A stretch of 64,000 bases of DNA, taken from Meandrina meandrites. Its lineage: Eukaryota > Cnidaria > Anthozoa > Scleractinia > Meandrinidae. The stretch covers positions 24,432,528-24,496,527 of the forward strand of contig OY855910.1 in assembly GCA_963693305.1 (NCBI GenBank), in the 5' to 3' direction. The notes under the pieces were generated by a model. The model was not told the DNA's origin and searched no databases. It was given only the letters and a program-made list of their open reading frames with translations. A program made the translations under genes and the position numbers. This document shows, in pieces, positions 46,301 to 58,344 of this stretch. The first letter of the stretch is position 1; every line of letters starts with the position of its first letter.

Positions 46301-49300
46301 TGCACAGACACTTAATTCACATGGACCTGAGCCTGGCTTGAACCCAAACTTCTTAATCTGGAGTCTAATATGCAAATCATTAGGCCGTCAAACCTCCCAT
46401 GCAATACCTGCAGTGTAAGATGCAGTGCATTTTTACCTTAAAGTCTGACTGTTGTTCTTCGTAGTCAGCCTTGATTGTTTCTATCTCCACTTGGTGTTCT
46501 TCAACAAGTTCTACAAATCAAGAACAGTGTGTCAATACTGTACATAAGATTCGTGATCTGGCCAAGTTCGCTGAGTAAAGTAGTGAGATTCAAATTAAAC
46601 TTGGGCTAAAATCATACAACATACCCACCACCTTTAATTTTGGTAAGACCAAGAATCAGGTTCGTACCCATTTTCAGAAAGAATTTTCAAGGACTTTTGC
46701 AGGACGAGGATTGAATTTTCCAGGACTCCAAAATTGACATTAGCCCTTTCACTCCCAGGATCTAAATATCATTTCTCCATACATTTCTCATAACCCGTTA
46801 TTTCTGAGAATTCTGGTGTTAATCAAACAATATCCCTCAGGTGATTTCTAGAACTTTCCAGGACCCGTAGTCTTTTTCCAGGCATTTCCAGTCCTGGAAT
46901 GGGTCACAATAAAATTCCAGGACTTTCCAGGTTTTCAACGACCCATATGAACCCTGAAAAGTACTCTAATAATTATTGATCTTAAGAGACTTGCTTAAAA
47001 ACTGAAGAACTTAACCCTTAGGTGCCATGTGTTCCATACCCCTCCCTGCCCCTCCCACCTGAGTAGAACAACACAGGCAAACATTCAGAATGTTAGGACT
47101 ATAGAAAGACATGCAACACATTGCTAGTCTTATTTATTAACTCAATCAAACGAAGAGACTTTGAAAAAGTGCATACACTGGGATAACTGACAATCAGCTT
47201 ACCATCAATTGCACTGGAATGTTTGCTGTCCAACTCTGCAATTTCATCTCCGTGTTCTTCTTTCAAGGATGCTACAAGGTCATCATGAGCTTTCTTCATT
47301 TCAGACAACTTTTGAAAAACAAACATAGTCAAGAGAATGTTACTATCTTTAAGGCAACAAGAACTATTTCAAAAGTCAGAAGAATTAATAAAGCTTAGAA
47401 TTCCAGAAACATGTCTTATTCCTGTTGATCAGTGTTTATTTGTAAAACATACAAAAACAAAGAAGCATTGCTGAAATGTCAAAAAATTATGAAGACAGAG
47501 AATATACTGGACTGTCTTGTACCTCTTTTTCCTGTTGTTGCCGCATTTCATGAACTTGTGCTCTGTGTGTCTCGAAAGCTAAAATAATTTAAACACAAAT
47601 TAGGATCTGATGGTTGCAGGTTACTAGATTATTAGGTAGGTAGGTAGGTAGGTAGGTAGGTAGGTAGGTAGGTAGGTAGGTAGGTAGGTAGTCAAAGAGG
47701 CCTTGCTCCCCACTGAAGGGGTTCTATTCCACTGCAGGTTATTCTTTAGTCACCTGTAACCACCTCTCCTGCAGGTAGATACAGCAGATTCATGTTGAGC
47801 GTTTAACGGTCTCAGTTGTCACCTTTTGTTGTCATGGTTGATTGATTATATTGCGAGGCAAAATGACAGATGTTGCTAGACAGGAATGACAACATTCTGT
47901 CTGGGAAATAGTGTGTTGTGCTTTCCCAGAAAGTGCTGTCATTCCCACCTAGCAACATCTGTCATTTTACCTTGCAACATAGTCAATTCAACTGTGACAA
48001 TGAACACAATAACTGAGACCATTGAACACTCAACCTGAATCCACTGTAGACACCCAAACAATCATCAGTTATGACCGTTTACCTAACGTGATTTCTCCTT
48101 GATGTTTTCTCTTAAGTTCTGAACTTGTCTGTTCCAACACATTTTCATAGTCTGCCTTCAAGGTTTCTATGGCAACTGCATGTTCACTGCTCTGATACAT
48201 CATCTCTTCTTGCAGTTTAACACTGTTTGCCTCCTCTTCAACTGTATGAAAAAGAACATACGTAGTTATTGTGCCGTAAGAAGCCAGGAAAGATTTCACG
48301 AAGGGAATTTTTCAAGCAAGCGATTGAACCAAAAAATACAAAACTGTACTTTCTCAATTAAGCACCCTCCCTTGATTTAAGTCCCTTCCTCAAATATGCG
48401 CCCTCTTGGCATAAAATAATAAAGTTTGGAATTTACAATCTACCCTACCACATACTCTAGAGCAGCATTGCAAATTAATAACTGTCTTTTCTTAAAAGGG
48501 CAATCTCTGGCTTGGTGGCCATTTTGGTCAGACAAAAGAAAAAAATATTACATCATGTTGAACTTTATTTCCTTCAACTAGCGCAAAAATATTTTGTCCC
48601 ATACTGAGATCTGAAATTGTCATTAACTTCATCTGCCATTTGGTGACATCAAAGCATTGTAGTTTGCGTTAATGCAATTCTGAAGCTGATTCTGGTAGGT
48701 TTTCTCATTACATGTGATTTGTAATTGTCACAACACAAAAGCACGTTCCAGGAAAGAAGCTTATAAGGAAGTCCAATTTGCTCAAGGTGGGTTTAAGTTC
48801 ATTTGCAAAAATGTCAAAAAAATGGCCGTACATTTTGTCAGACTAGGGTTGCAATTTTGTCAGACTTGGGCAATTTTTGGTCAGCCACTGTCTGATAACC
48901 AACTACTATTTGCAGTCCTGCTTAAGCGCTGACAGAAAGAATACGCAAAGCAAGAAGAAGCAGCATTATTCCAGCCTTTCCTCAAAAACAAAATGGAAGA
49001 GAGGCTATATAAGAGGCAGGAGCTTAACTCTAAACTTACCAAGTTTTTCCTGAATGACTTTCATCTCCTGTAAAGTGGATTCTATCTTCCTTTGCATTTG
49101 ATTGTTGTACTTTTGACTCCACAGCAACTGTGGATTAAAAAACAAAAAACTTTCAGGCCGGTTGGCCATTCTTAGACTTAGGCATTTTACGTCATTCTAC
49201 AATACAAAATCAAGGTGGCGTTTATGATAGGAGCAACAATATTATTATGATAACGATTAACCACTTAAGGTAACATCTATTGTAGTATGGCAATTGCCAG

Positions 49301-52300
49301 CACACCATCTGATAGTAGGCAACTACTAGCAGATGGCAGATGAGATGGCCAGTAAACTGTTAAAGAATAGCTTGAAATATTCATGCAGAGGTGCAGAGGT
49401 TTGACAACGCAAAGCCTGTGACATCCAGGAGCTTACTATTAGCAGCAAGCTCCTAGATGGAGACTGCTCCCATTGCATGGCTGGCAAATCCTGGCTACCA
49501 GCCATGAACCACCATGCCTCAACGTTAACATGTTGAAAACAAGACTTCATGCTTGGCATTCTTACCTTACGAGCAACAGCTAGGATCGTAACAGATGCCG
49601 CCACAAAATCAACACTGTTGTCATCAATTTGATTCTGCAGCTGCCAGCAAAGTTCCGTCCTCTGTTTTATCAGCTCATGAAGATGGTGGCCTTTCTCCCT
49701 TAAATCTCTGATAGCTTTCAAGTGACTATCATCCTCTACCTGAATTCCGACAGAATGCTTGCTTAGGTACGGCGTCTCACTCAAAATATCCGGTGGCATT
49801 ATTCTGCAAGGTACATCTACAGGAGAATTGGCTACCATTGACTTAGAGGCATCAGTTTCGTCGTAATCAAAAGGAATGTCACCATTAAGGGAAAGATTGT
49901 CTTGTTGCGAATGTCTGTTTGAAAAAACTCTCGTATCACGGTCTGAAGCCTCACTATGTGCAGACACAGCATCGAGTTCAGAATCTAGATCTTCAAGTAG
50001 ATCCTGGTCTTTGATGCTGCTTGTTACTGATACACTGTCACTAGCATTGCTGAGCTGTGACGAGACCTTTCTTGGTAGTTTAGAGGTTCCCTGCTTTTGA
50101 CTTGAAGGAGTTTGTTTTACAGCTTGCAATGGCTTTTTGTTGGAAGAAATAGATGAAGGTTTGTTGTTGGCTTCTTTTGAGGGAACTGATACTTTAGCTG
50201 CAAGAAAAATAAGTTTATTAATATTAGTTAAAGCAACACCAATAATTCACTTAAATTCTGTGTTGATGTTGTTTTTTTTAAATGGCCCAAAGTTCCCCAT
50301 CACAATTATAACACTTTTGAATACAAATAAATATTATAAACCAAAATGCCCCAGTACTTGTCATACTCGTCATACTCATAATAATTATTTGTCTAACATG
50401 CGAGTCGTTTTTTTACCATGGAAAACACAGTTCTTTTTTTTTAGGTAAAAAGGTTCTGATTGCTGCATAATAAAAATTATTTTAGCATCAAAGTTATGTC
50501 ATGGATCAAATATCTAATGGCTGAGCAATTCCACTTGTCAGTACAACTATTTTTTGTCGCTTTCTACATTCAAATAATATATAAGATTTGTAAATTTTCA
50601 ACTATAATACACATTTTTTGGCTGAATTGTACATAGATATTTTCCATTTTTTATAAGAAAGCTCTGTCAAATCTGATAATATCTACAGTAACAAAACTGT
50701 CCAAGCTCAGATATTAGAATTATACAGCTTTCAGGGAAAATGCTCTTTCTCAAGTACATACGTTGTAAATAAAAATTGGTCTTACTATTCAATTAATCGG
50801 AATGTCTGCTACTGTGACAATTAACAATAAACTCAATCAAACTGCCTCTACATGCACATCAACTCCATATGTTTACCTGATATGACACTTGGTTCGCTTT
50901 TGGTTTGGCTTAATTCAGATTTTTCATCTCTCCTTTTTCGAAAATATTTCAAAAAAAAGCACTCCAAGTCTTTCATATCCTTGTTAAATCATTGCAGTCA
51001 AGAATTACTAATACTATGTAAGGAAATGAGTACAATCTGCTTTCTTCAGAAATTTATAAAAGCTCAGTAATTATAATACCTCATTACCAGTTTATACAGC
51101 TAAAAATATTACTTATGAATGAGATTCAAACCACACATAAATTAACCACTGAGACAAAGACTGGTTATGGTTATATTTCAAGGTTAATGCATTAATCATC
51201 TTGATTGTATAATACTGATCAAGACTGTGCCATTTTAAAACAGTCTGTTAGATGTATTTGATATTACTTTCACTGTTTTTAAAACTGATGAATGAAATCA
51301 AACATCGTCAATCATACAAAGTATCGTGAGGTAATTTTGATCTTGAATGAAAAAATTACCATTCAGAACATGATTGTCATATGAAAATGCAGATAATATT
51401 ATTATGAATCATTTTTTTAATATTTGACCAGAAAAGAAGTAATTTGCTGATATGCTTTGTGATAGATAAGCAAGGATCTAAGACAAGTTTTTACAAAAAT
51501 CCAAAATTACCACTGGCAAAAAAATTAATAAAAGATATATAATCAACACTTCAACCAAATATAAAAACATAACTTGTATAAAATGTGAGTGTGATTGCCC
51601 AGGTATAATTGAGATTCTAATTACCTGCTAAATAGACGACACTCATTAATAATAATAGAAAACAATGTTCATGTAGTTTATGGTTTAAGATGTACAAAAC
51701 TCCATTCCTTCCTAAATACCAAGAGTCCAAATATTATTCTTTTAATTCATTGCTGCCTTGCATGGTTTGAAAAGCTTACAAGATATTTTGTACATTCCTA
51801 CTGCATTTGTTGTTTGGTAAGTTCTCTCTTTCTGATGTACAAAGAACAAATGACAGATGGGTAATTTTAAAAGATTCTTCAATATTTACGTGTATAATTT
51901 TTGACCTAAGGACATCTGATGGTGGCTTTAGTGAATTTTAGCGATTAAACCACATGGCAACATCAAGCAATAGTTCTGCACAAGCATTTATAAATCTTGG
52001 TACATTTGTTTGCCATCCACCGCAAAACAATGTGAAATGGCCACATTTTGTGTGGTTTGGGGAACACTTTTCACAACCTTACCTACAGAGTAAGTTTGTA
52101 TTACTGATGGGCAAACTAAATAGTTATCAAATGGAACATACTATTTAGGAAAATATATATTCATATTTTACTAGGCACTGTCCTCTGTGTCGCATCATTG
52201 TTAACTGCTAAAGGTTAAAACTCTCTAAATTTTAAATAATTGCAGTGATATCAGTCAGAAGAGAAATCTTCCAATGCAGATTAGTTAGTTAGTTATCGAA

Positions 52301-55300
52301 AGAGAAAAAATTAATCACCTTTGACAGAACTGCTTGACCTGGTCACACGTGATGTTTGTGGCTTGGATATAGTTGCCGCCGCTGATCCCTTTGGAGCTTT
52401 GATTGTTGAGGGAGTTTGTTTGCCCATTACCTTCTGTCCAACAACACTTGTTTCTTTCTCTTTTCCTGAATTCTTTTGTGGAATGACAGATGACTTGCTG
52501 ACCTTCCGTGCCTTGGAGTCAGACCGCACCAAGCCAGAATCCCTTTTAACGATAGGGGCTACTGGTGGCCGGCTAGCAGCAGCACTATGTCGTCTTTGAA
52601 CAGAAGCTGTGTCAGTTTTCTTCTCCATCTTAGGCAATGCCGTTGGTTTTGCTAACTGTGATGGTGGCTCCATCTTCTTAACAGGAAGTTTGGATGACTT
52701 GGCTTCATCTCTAGTAGACTGTTCAGTTATCCCAGCACTCACTGGCCTTTTAGTTATGGAAGGCCGAGGTACATAAGATTTCACATCTGGAACTGTCGCC
52801 AGAGTGTGCCGTTTCTGTTTTTTAACTTCATTGTTGCCTGCTGCACTGGCTGAAGTCGTTTTTGGCAGCTGTGATTTGTTACCAGCTGATGACAATGGAC
52901 CTTTGGAATTTTGCTGCTGACACATTTGCTCCAGTCTAGACTGCTTCGGTTGTGCTGGTTTTGATACACTGTTACTTCTAGTAGGGATGCCTCTTGATTT
53001 TGGCACAGAACCCTTTGCAGAGCTAGGAATTCTCTTTGTTGTAGACTTCTTCTTTCCTTTGCTGTCACTTGTTCCTGTTGATGACAGTGAAGCTTGTGAT
53101 CCAGAAAGGCTGTCAGCGTAATTGGAATCTGTATCAATAGCTTGATCCTGTGACTCTTTTGGAAGTGACTTAACTGCTTTATTTACAGCAATATTTTCAC
53201 TAGCATCAACATTGTTAATATTAAGACACCTTTGAACAGTATTATCTGATATTGGTTTTTCATCAAACACATCTCCATAATCTCCACTTCTTCCATTGAG
53301 ACCACATGCATTGATATTGCCGCTACTACTATAGCATCTAAGAGGTTGTTTTGGACCTGAAGCCAACCATGGCCAGCTACCCATACGTGTTAGTTCAGCA
53401 TCTCTAGAACTGGCAGATTTACTTCTTTCCACTTTGGTTTTCTGAAATAGTTTTTCTAGTGTTTCAGACTGTGAGTGAGAGTAGCCTAAAGGTTTATGAT
53501 GTGCTTGGTGAGCATGGACGGTTTCTAAACTGTCATCATCCTCAGCTTCTGGAATAATGGACCTTTCAGTACGTCCCAAATCCAGACATGTTGTAATAGA
53601 CTCTGAGAAATGATCTGCACAGTGCAGGCTTGGACAGCTACAATGCCGCCCTTGTATAAAGGGGTCTTCCTTGTTGGCGATATGCGATGCACAGGTGATG
53701 TCATCATTATTACAATTTGACATGGCAAGTTGTCCTTTTTCGATCATTAGATGGGTGTCCAAAGAAACAGCATGTCCCACTTTATGAACAGTAGCTGTCC
53801 CTCCATTGGCAGCAGTTTGGTTCATAGCTGTATGAAAACCATTTGATGTATTTAAGGAATCCTCCATAGGAACATTCTCAGGAGAAGTCCCCTGAATCTC
53901 TCTGCTCAAACTGTTTATCCCTTCTTCTGCCGAGTTAGGGACACCTGCTACCTTTGTGGGTTTACAAGGATCAATTTTCTTGCCCTCGCCATTAGAAATG
54001 CGTTCTCCATGCCAAAGGTTTTTTTCTAAGGGAGCCATTTCAGAGGTCAAACAATATTCGTTTGAATCACAGAAATTACCCTTGTTAATTTTAGGCAACG
54101 AGCGCCAACGATTCAAACCATTCTGCTCCCAGGTGTTTATTTTGTCGCCCTTTTCGGCGGTTTGTAATAATATGTTAAAACCCTTTGCCAACTGCTTGGC
54201 TTTGAGAAACAGGTATCTATCCAAAGAAACAGAACGATTCCTCCTGGTTAACCTCAGCGACTTGACGTCTCTATGTTGATAAGCCATGTGGTCTCCTCGG
54301 ACGATTTCTACGTCGCTCGAAGACATAATTTGCTCGCTTGTAGCCGTTTTCTCCGACGACTGTGGACTAGAAGGGCTTTCCAGCAAGTTCAATCGAGAAA
54401 GCGTAATGCCATCAGCAGCTTTCACCTTGTGTGAATGGACAAATATTCCGTGTTTATTTTTGCACCGAAAATATCGTACTCCTCGAACGGAACCGTCGTT
54501 TTTCCCGTTGGGTTCGTCTAATAAGATTCCACACCATTCGCCATCGGCAAAGTGCGTTGTTCCGACGTATTTTAGAATCCCAAGTTGAGGCTTCTTGTTC
54601 AAAATACACACCACTCGATCTCCTTGATTCGGCCGTTTCCTTGAGAGGCCGCCATTTAAACTTCCATCAGGCGAAGAAAAAGATGGCGGAGATAAACAAC
54701 TATTGACCTGAATGAGAAGAACAAAAAGAGATTTTTACTATGCCCCTGCTAATCATTTGAAATGAAATGTGACACTCACGGTAAACGCTGAATAAACGTA
54801 ACTTTCTTGGCAAGTCAACAAAGTCGACATTTTCGCTATAGCAACGTCTGCTATCCGTGTGCATTACAAGTGACGAAGCGTGCAAAAAACAATAAAATTT
54901 TCATCGGAACATGTAAATTCACTTGTAAGCAAATATTAAACTACATCGTTATCACAACACCGATTGCCATTCAAAAGAAATAACTTTAAAATGTTGACAT
55001 TTGAGTCGAGCGCTTCGTCAATCGTCTGATCTAACCTGTTTCATAAAAATGCGGAGCCGAATCAATATAAGACAAGAGCTTAAACTTAAGCAGATATAAG
55101 ACAAACTACAACATCCTGGTTAAAATTATTTAAGCAATTATTTTCTTCCTGACACTAACTAAAGCTGATGTAAGGTCGTTGGCTTGTATTTCGAATGAAG
55201 GCGATAAAGTACCATGAAATTTAAAACACAGAGTAACAGGTCGCGTCAATTTTCCACCCGATCTCGTCTACGGCAGTTTGAATCTTTCACACCCGCTAAG

Positions 55301-58300
55301 AGTTTTTATACGAAAATGGTCCCTAATAATGTTAGCACATGAACAAATAATAATCTTAACAAAAGGGCTCATTGAAATCTGTGTTTCAATTAACAATAAT
55401 TCCTCCATACTACTGCATGGTTCGCCGATCTCACCGAGTAAGCAACTGGTTTGAAAACACGAATCCTGCCGTGAGGACATTATGATATGAATAACTTAGT
55501 TATAAACTTCCACGATTATACTGGTGTATAATAAGCTTAAGACTCTTATGTACTCGAAATCAAGTTATCTTTGATAAAATTCTTCGGCTGCTGCTGAGCG
55601 AGGAAGATCAAATATGATACCGCTCTACCGGTGCGAAATCAATACCGTCAAAGGTTAACATACTAACCTTACCTTTCCTAACTACTATTTCTTGGATTTA
55701 TCAGACGATTTGCTTTTGCTTAGTTTGAAAAAATGCTCTCCTTGCAACAGTTAGCTAGCTGGGATATGCACCAAAACGTCGAGTCTAAATTTCTGCCCTT
55801 GGTCAAAATGCGGCAAGTCGATCGAGTCATGAACGAAGGGTCACGGGTGCTCATCGGCGACCAATGAAAAGCGGGCTATTATCTGGGCCAAAATTAATCT
55901 CGACTTATCTTCGATATTTCTGCATTGTTGCCATTTTTTACAAGTTATCAATATAATTATCTCTTGCTGTACACAAAGTATTGAATACAAAAATGCAATA
56001 TTAAAGTACTGTTGACTGAAATTACAAGAAAAAGCACCCACCCAGCCTCCCACCCCCCGCCCGACACACACACACACGTACACACCCCTACGCCAAAACT
56101 ATACCGGTAACCCCTTCTGAAAATAGGTACAAACTTCTTTCGTTTTACCCTAGGCCCTGCGAGCAGAGTGGCTTTGATCTTTTCTAAATTGTAGGAAAGA
56201 TCAAAGCGACTCTGCTCGCAGGGTACGTTCGACTCGCGGAAAATTAATTTTGTATTTTGTATTTTTTTTTTTTGCCAGAGTATGTGCACCTGATAAACTG
56301 CACCAAACATTTTTCTGGCCTAATACCCCAACCAAATGTAAACCGAAACCCGTAATAAAGCTCCTACCGAAACATTGTTGAAACGCAAAATGTCTCAGGC
56401 TAATAAAAAAACTCACCCCAGAAAATAAGCCCACCATCAAAATAGATTACAACAATGCAACTTATGGTGGGGCTTATCGTCATAGCTTACGCAGTATCAG
56501 TTGAGATTGCCTTTCCTCTCTCGGGTTCTTTTTGAGACTTTTTTCCAGTCGAGATAGAAAATGCGATTTAGCCATTCCGTGGGCCCCGGCATTGGCTCTT
56601 GTCCCAAGCCGTGTCGTGGTGGGAGAGGGTTTGGGGGCCTGAGCTCAGGTTGAAACGTTCGTTCTGTTTCCGCTCGCTTTTTCGATCTCTTTTACTTTTG
56701 CCCACTGCCGTTCATTAGGTGTAATATTTTGTTCCATGCCAAAATTTCACGATGATGATACGTTGCTCCTTATGGTTTAAAACTTTGTAATTTAGTAATC
56801 GCTCTAGGAAAAGACAGAGCTAGAATCAAAAGCTGAATCCTTTGTCCCGATAAAATGACAACTAAGACCTGTGGTTTCAGAGATAAAATCAAGCTTTTAC
56901 CTTTTGACTTCGCTAACAATTCCGATGCGAAGAGCGTGAAATCGCCATCTTGTTAATCACTATAAAATCTTAATATTTATTTTGTACTAATTGTAAACAC
57001 GATTACCTGAAGATGAATTAAAACAAGACGCATATCTGCGTGTACTCAGACTTTTTTAGAACAAATTGACACTTGTTGTTCACTCAAATTCACTTAACCG
57101 AACATTTATTCAGACCCTAAAACTAACATGACAAGAACAAACGCTTAAAGTAATTTTTGATTCCGATTTTTCGAAGTTCGAACCTCCATGGAAAATGAAG
57201 ATTGGTTCAAGAAATTGGGACGGCTGAGGGAAGACTTTTGGTTTGATTTATCGGGATTTTCGACAAATCGAGGACTTGAGTAATCGGAACGTAAAGTATG
57301 CGTGTAATGAATTGACTGCGATTTGCGACCAAACGTAAAAAATAACAACACCGGGATTTTAACTCGGGCGTTTCCTTTGGAAAGCCCGTGTAATCACATG
57401 AATAGTGAGTTGATAATGTTTATGTTGGTTTTGTCACTTCTTCCGCCGACCGAGTTGTTTTTCTCGTCACAACTTAATTGGAACTGAATTTGAGTTTTCA
57501 TTAACCTCATTTTATCATCATTGACCAGTTTGCAATTGTTTGGTTTCTGGGTGGTTGCTCAGCCATGTGCACAACAACCCGAAATCTATTAGTTTTAGAT
57601 TTCACACTTTTGATTGAGTTCTACAGTTCCGAGTTTAACATTTTGATGTTGACATCAGTTAGAGTTAAACTACAATGCTAAGTAACAGAGGGAGATTAAA
57701 ATTTGTCAAATAGATAATGACTGTTTTAGGACTCGTGTTGCTTTTTGAGAACCGCTTAAATCATTCATCGGGAAAACATATTTGAGGTAATTGATCTTGA
57801 ACCTGCATAGATTTCAGAAACGTACCTTCCTTCTGCGCGAAGTAGACGAGGAAGATTTCTCTTCTCTCTTGCTGCCTGTCCACAGAGTCGACGGCCTTTT
57901 CGGAGATTTAGCGCTACTTATTCTTCGCTTCTTCTCCGCTGCAATAATCGAGGGATCGCTCTTACTTCTTCTGTAATTTTGCCCATCAGTGCGCGAGGAG
58001 CCAGGTTCGCCCGCAAACCTCGGAAATGTATCGCGTCTTTTTAGACCCCTATCTGCAAGGCGCGCGCTTCTGGGTCTAGAATTCGCCGACAGTTTTCTTT
58101 GAATTCGTCCGCTAGGATAACTCTTGGAATATTTATCTTCATTGTCGTCCCTGTCTTTCTTAAACGCCTCGTGATAATCGTTGTCCCACAATGGTGGTAC
58201 ACCAAAGGATCTTTTTCTTCCGTTATAGCCTCTCGTGGTACCACGCGAAGGGTTTTTCTGCGCAGAATTCAGTCTGCCGGTACTGTTCCACGAGTTTGCT

Positions 58301-58344
58301 GGAACAGAATTCTTTCTCAATCCATGAAACGAAGAAATTGGCAT
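43342..58344 (-). CDS. CAP-Gly plus MTUS-type coiled-coil microtubule protein
   Basis: Predicted microtubule plus-end protein. Coding exons: 58344-57826, 54707-52319, 50927-50877 (least certain), 50197-49566, 49127-49040, 48241-48083, 47578-47523, 47308-47203, 46510-46437, 46012-45914, 45662-45543, 44115-44018, 43558-43342. All phases agree, giving 4608 nt and 1535 residues. The ATG follows an in-frame TAG. Residues 1-173 are basic and Ser/Arg-rich. A CAP-Gly domain spans about 202-268 with GKNDG (241-245) and HGIFV. A Ser/Lys-rich linker follows with SVIP (913-916) and several SKLP-like motifs. Coiled coils fill the rest. The C terminus has ESIKAVLEMKNEEI and KRLSLENEELQWRL, which match MTUS1/MTUS2. 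Vertebrate MTUS proteins have no CAP-Gly, so this architecture is unusual. CLIP1 is less likely, with two CAP-Gly domains and a zinc-knuckle tail not seen here. Intron 1 is 3.1 kb and the donor after exon 10 (GTTATT) is weak. Confidence 0.88.
44177..44475. repeat. Tandem duplication of a 156-bp unit
   Basis: Two diverged copies begin with ATTAACCGCGCGGCCATGGG (44177 and 44333) and continue through a T-rich stretch, GTCGGTRACCAGAC and ATCACGCAACCT. They lie in the last-but-one intron of the CAP-Gly/MTUS gene, about 60 bp from an exon. Confidence 0.85.
45293..45526. mobile_element. Short DNA-transposon-like insertion
   Basis: The ends AGGCCTTCCAAGGGG and CCCCTTGGAAGGCCT are perfect inverted repeats, flanked on both sides by TACAATG (45286-45292 and 45527-45533). 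The interior has many GCGACA / GACAGCGAC motifs. It ends 16 bp from the splice donor side of exon 45662-45543. Confidence 0.8.
46658..46953. repeat. CCAGGACTTT-rich inverted-repeat element
   Basis: AGGTTCGTACCCATTTTC at the left is an imperfect reverse complement of ACGACCCATATGAACC at the right. The interior is rich in TTCCAGGACT motifs. Intronic, non-coding. Confidence 0.6.
47636..47690. repeat. (TAGG)n microsatellite
   Basis: About 14 units of GTAG/TAGG in an intron of the CAP-Gly/MTUS gene, 60 bp past an exon. Confidence 0.95.
47782..48047. repeat. Foldback element
   Basis: GCAGATTCATGTTGAGCG at the left mirrors ACTCAACCTGAATCCACTG at the right. Inside, AAATGACAGATGTTGCTAG mirrors CTAGCAACATCTGTCATTT. 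It fills most of an intron and ends about 35 bp before an exon. Confidence 0.75.
56155..56223. repeat. Hairpin element in intron 1 of the CAP-Gly/MTUS gene
   Basis: CCCTGCGAGCAGAGTGGCTT and AAGCGACTCTGCTCGCAGGG are near-perfect reverse complements, followed inward by TGATCTTT / AAAGATCA around a 12-nt loop. Confidence 0.85.

Noticed and set aside
52311..54614. CLIP1 (CLIP-170) identity for the CAP-Gly gene
   Set aside because: There is only one CAP-Gly domain and no C-terminal zinc knuckle, and the C terminus matches MTUS1/MTUS2 instead.
57350..57400. tRNA-like stretch CCGGGATTTTAACTCGGGCG
   Set aside because: It lacks a proper B box and a second arm, and no cloverleaf can be drawn.
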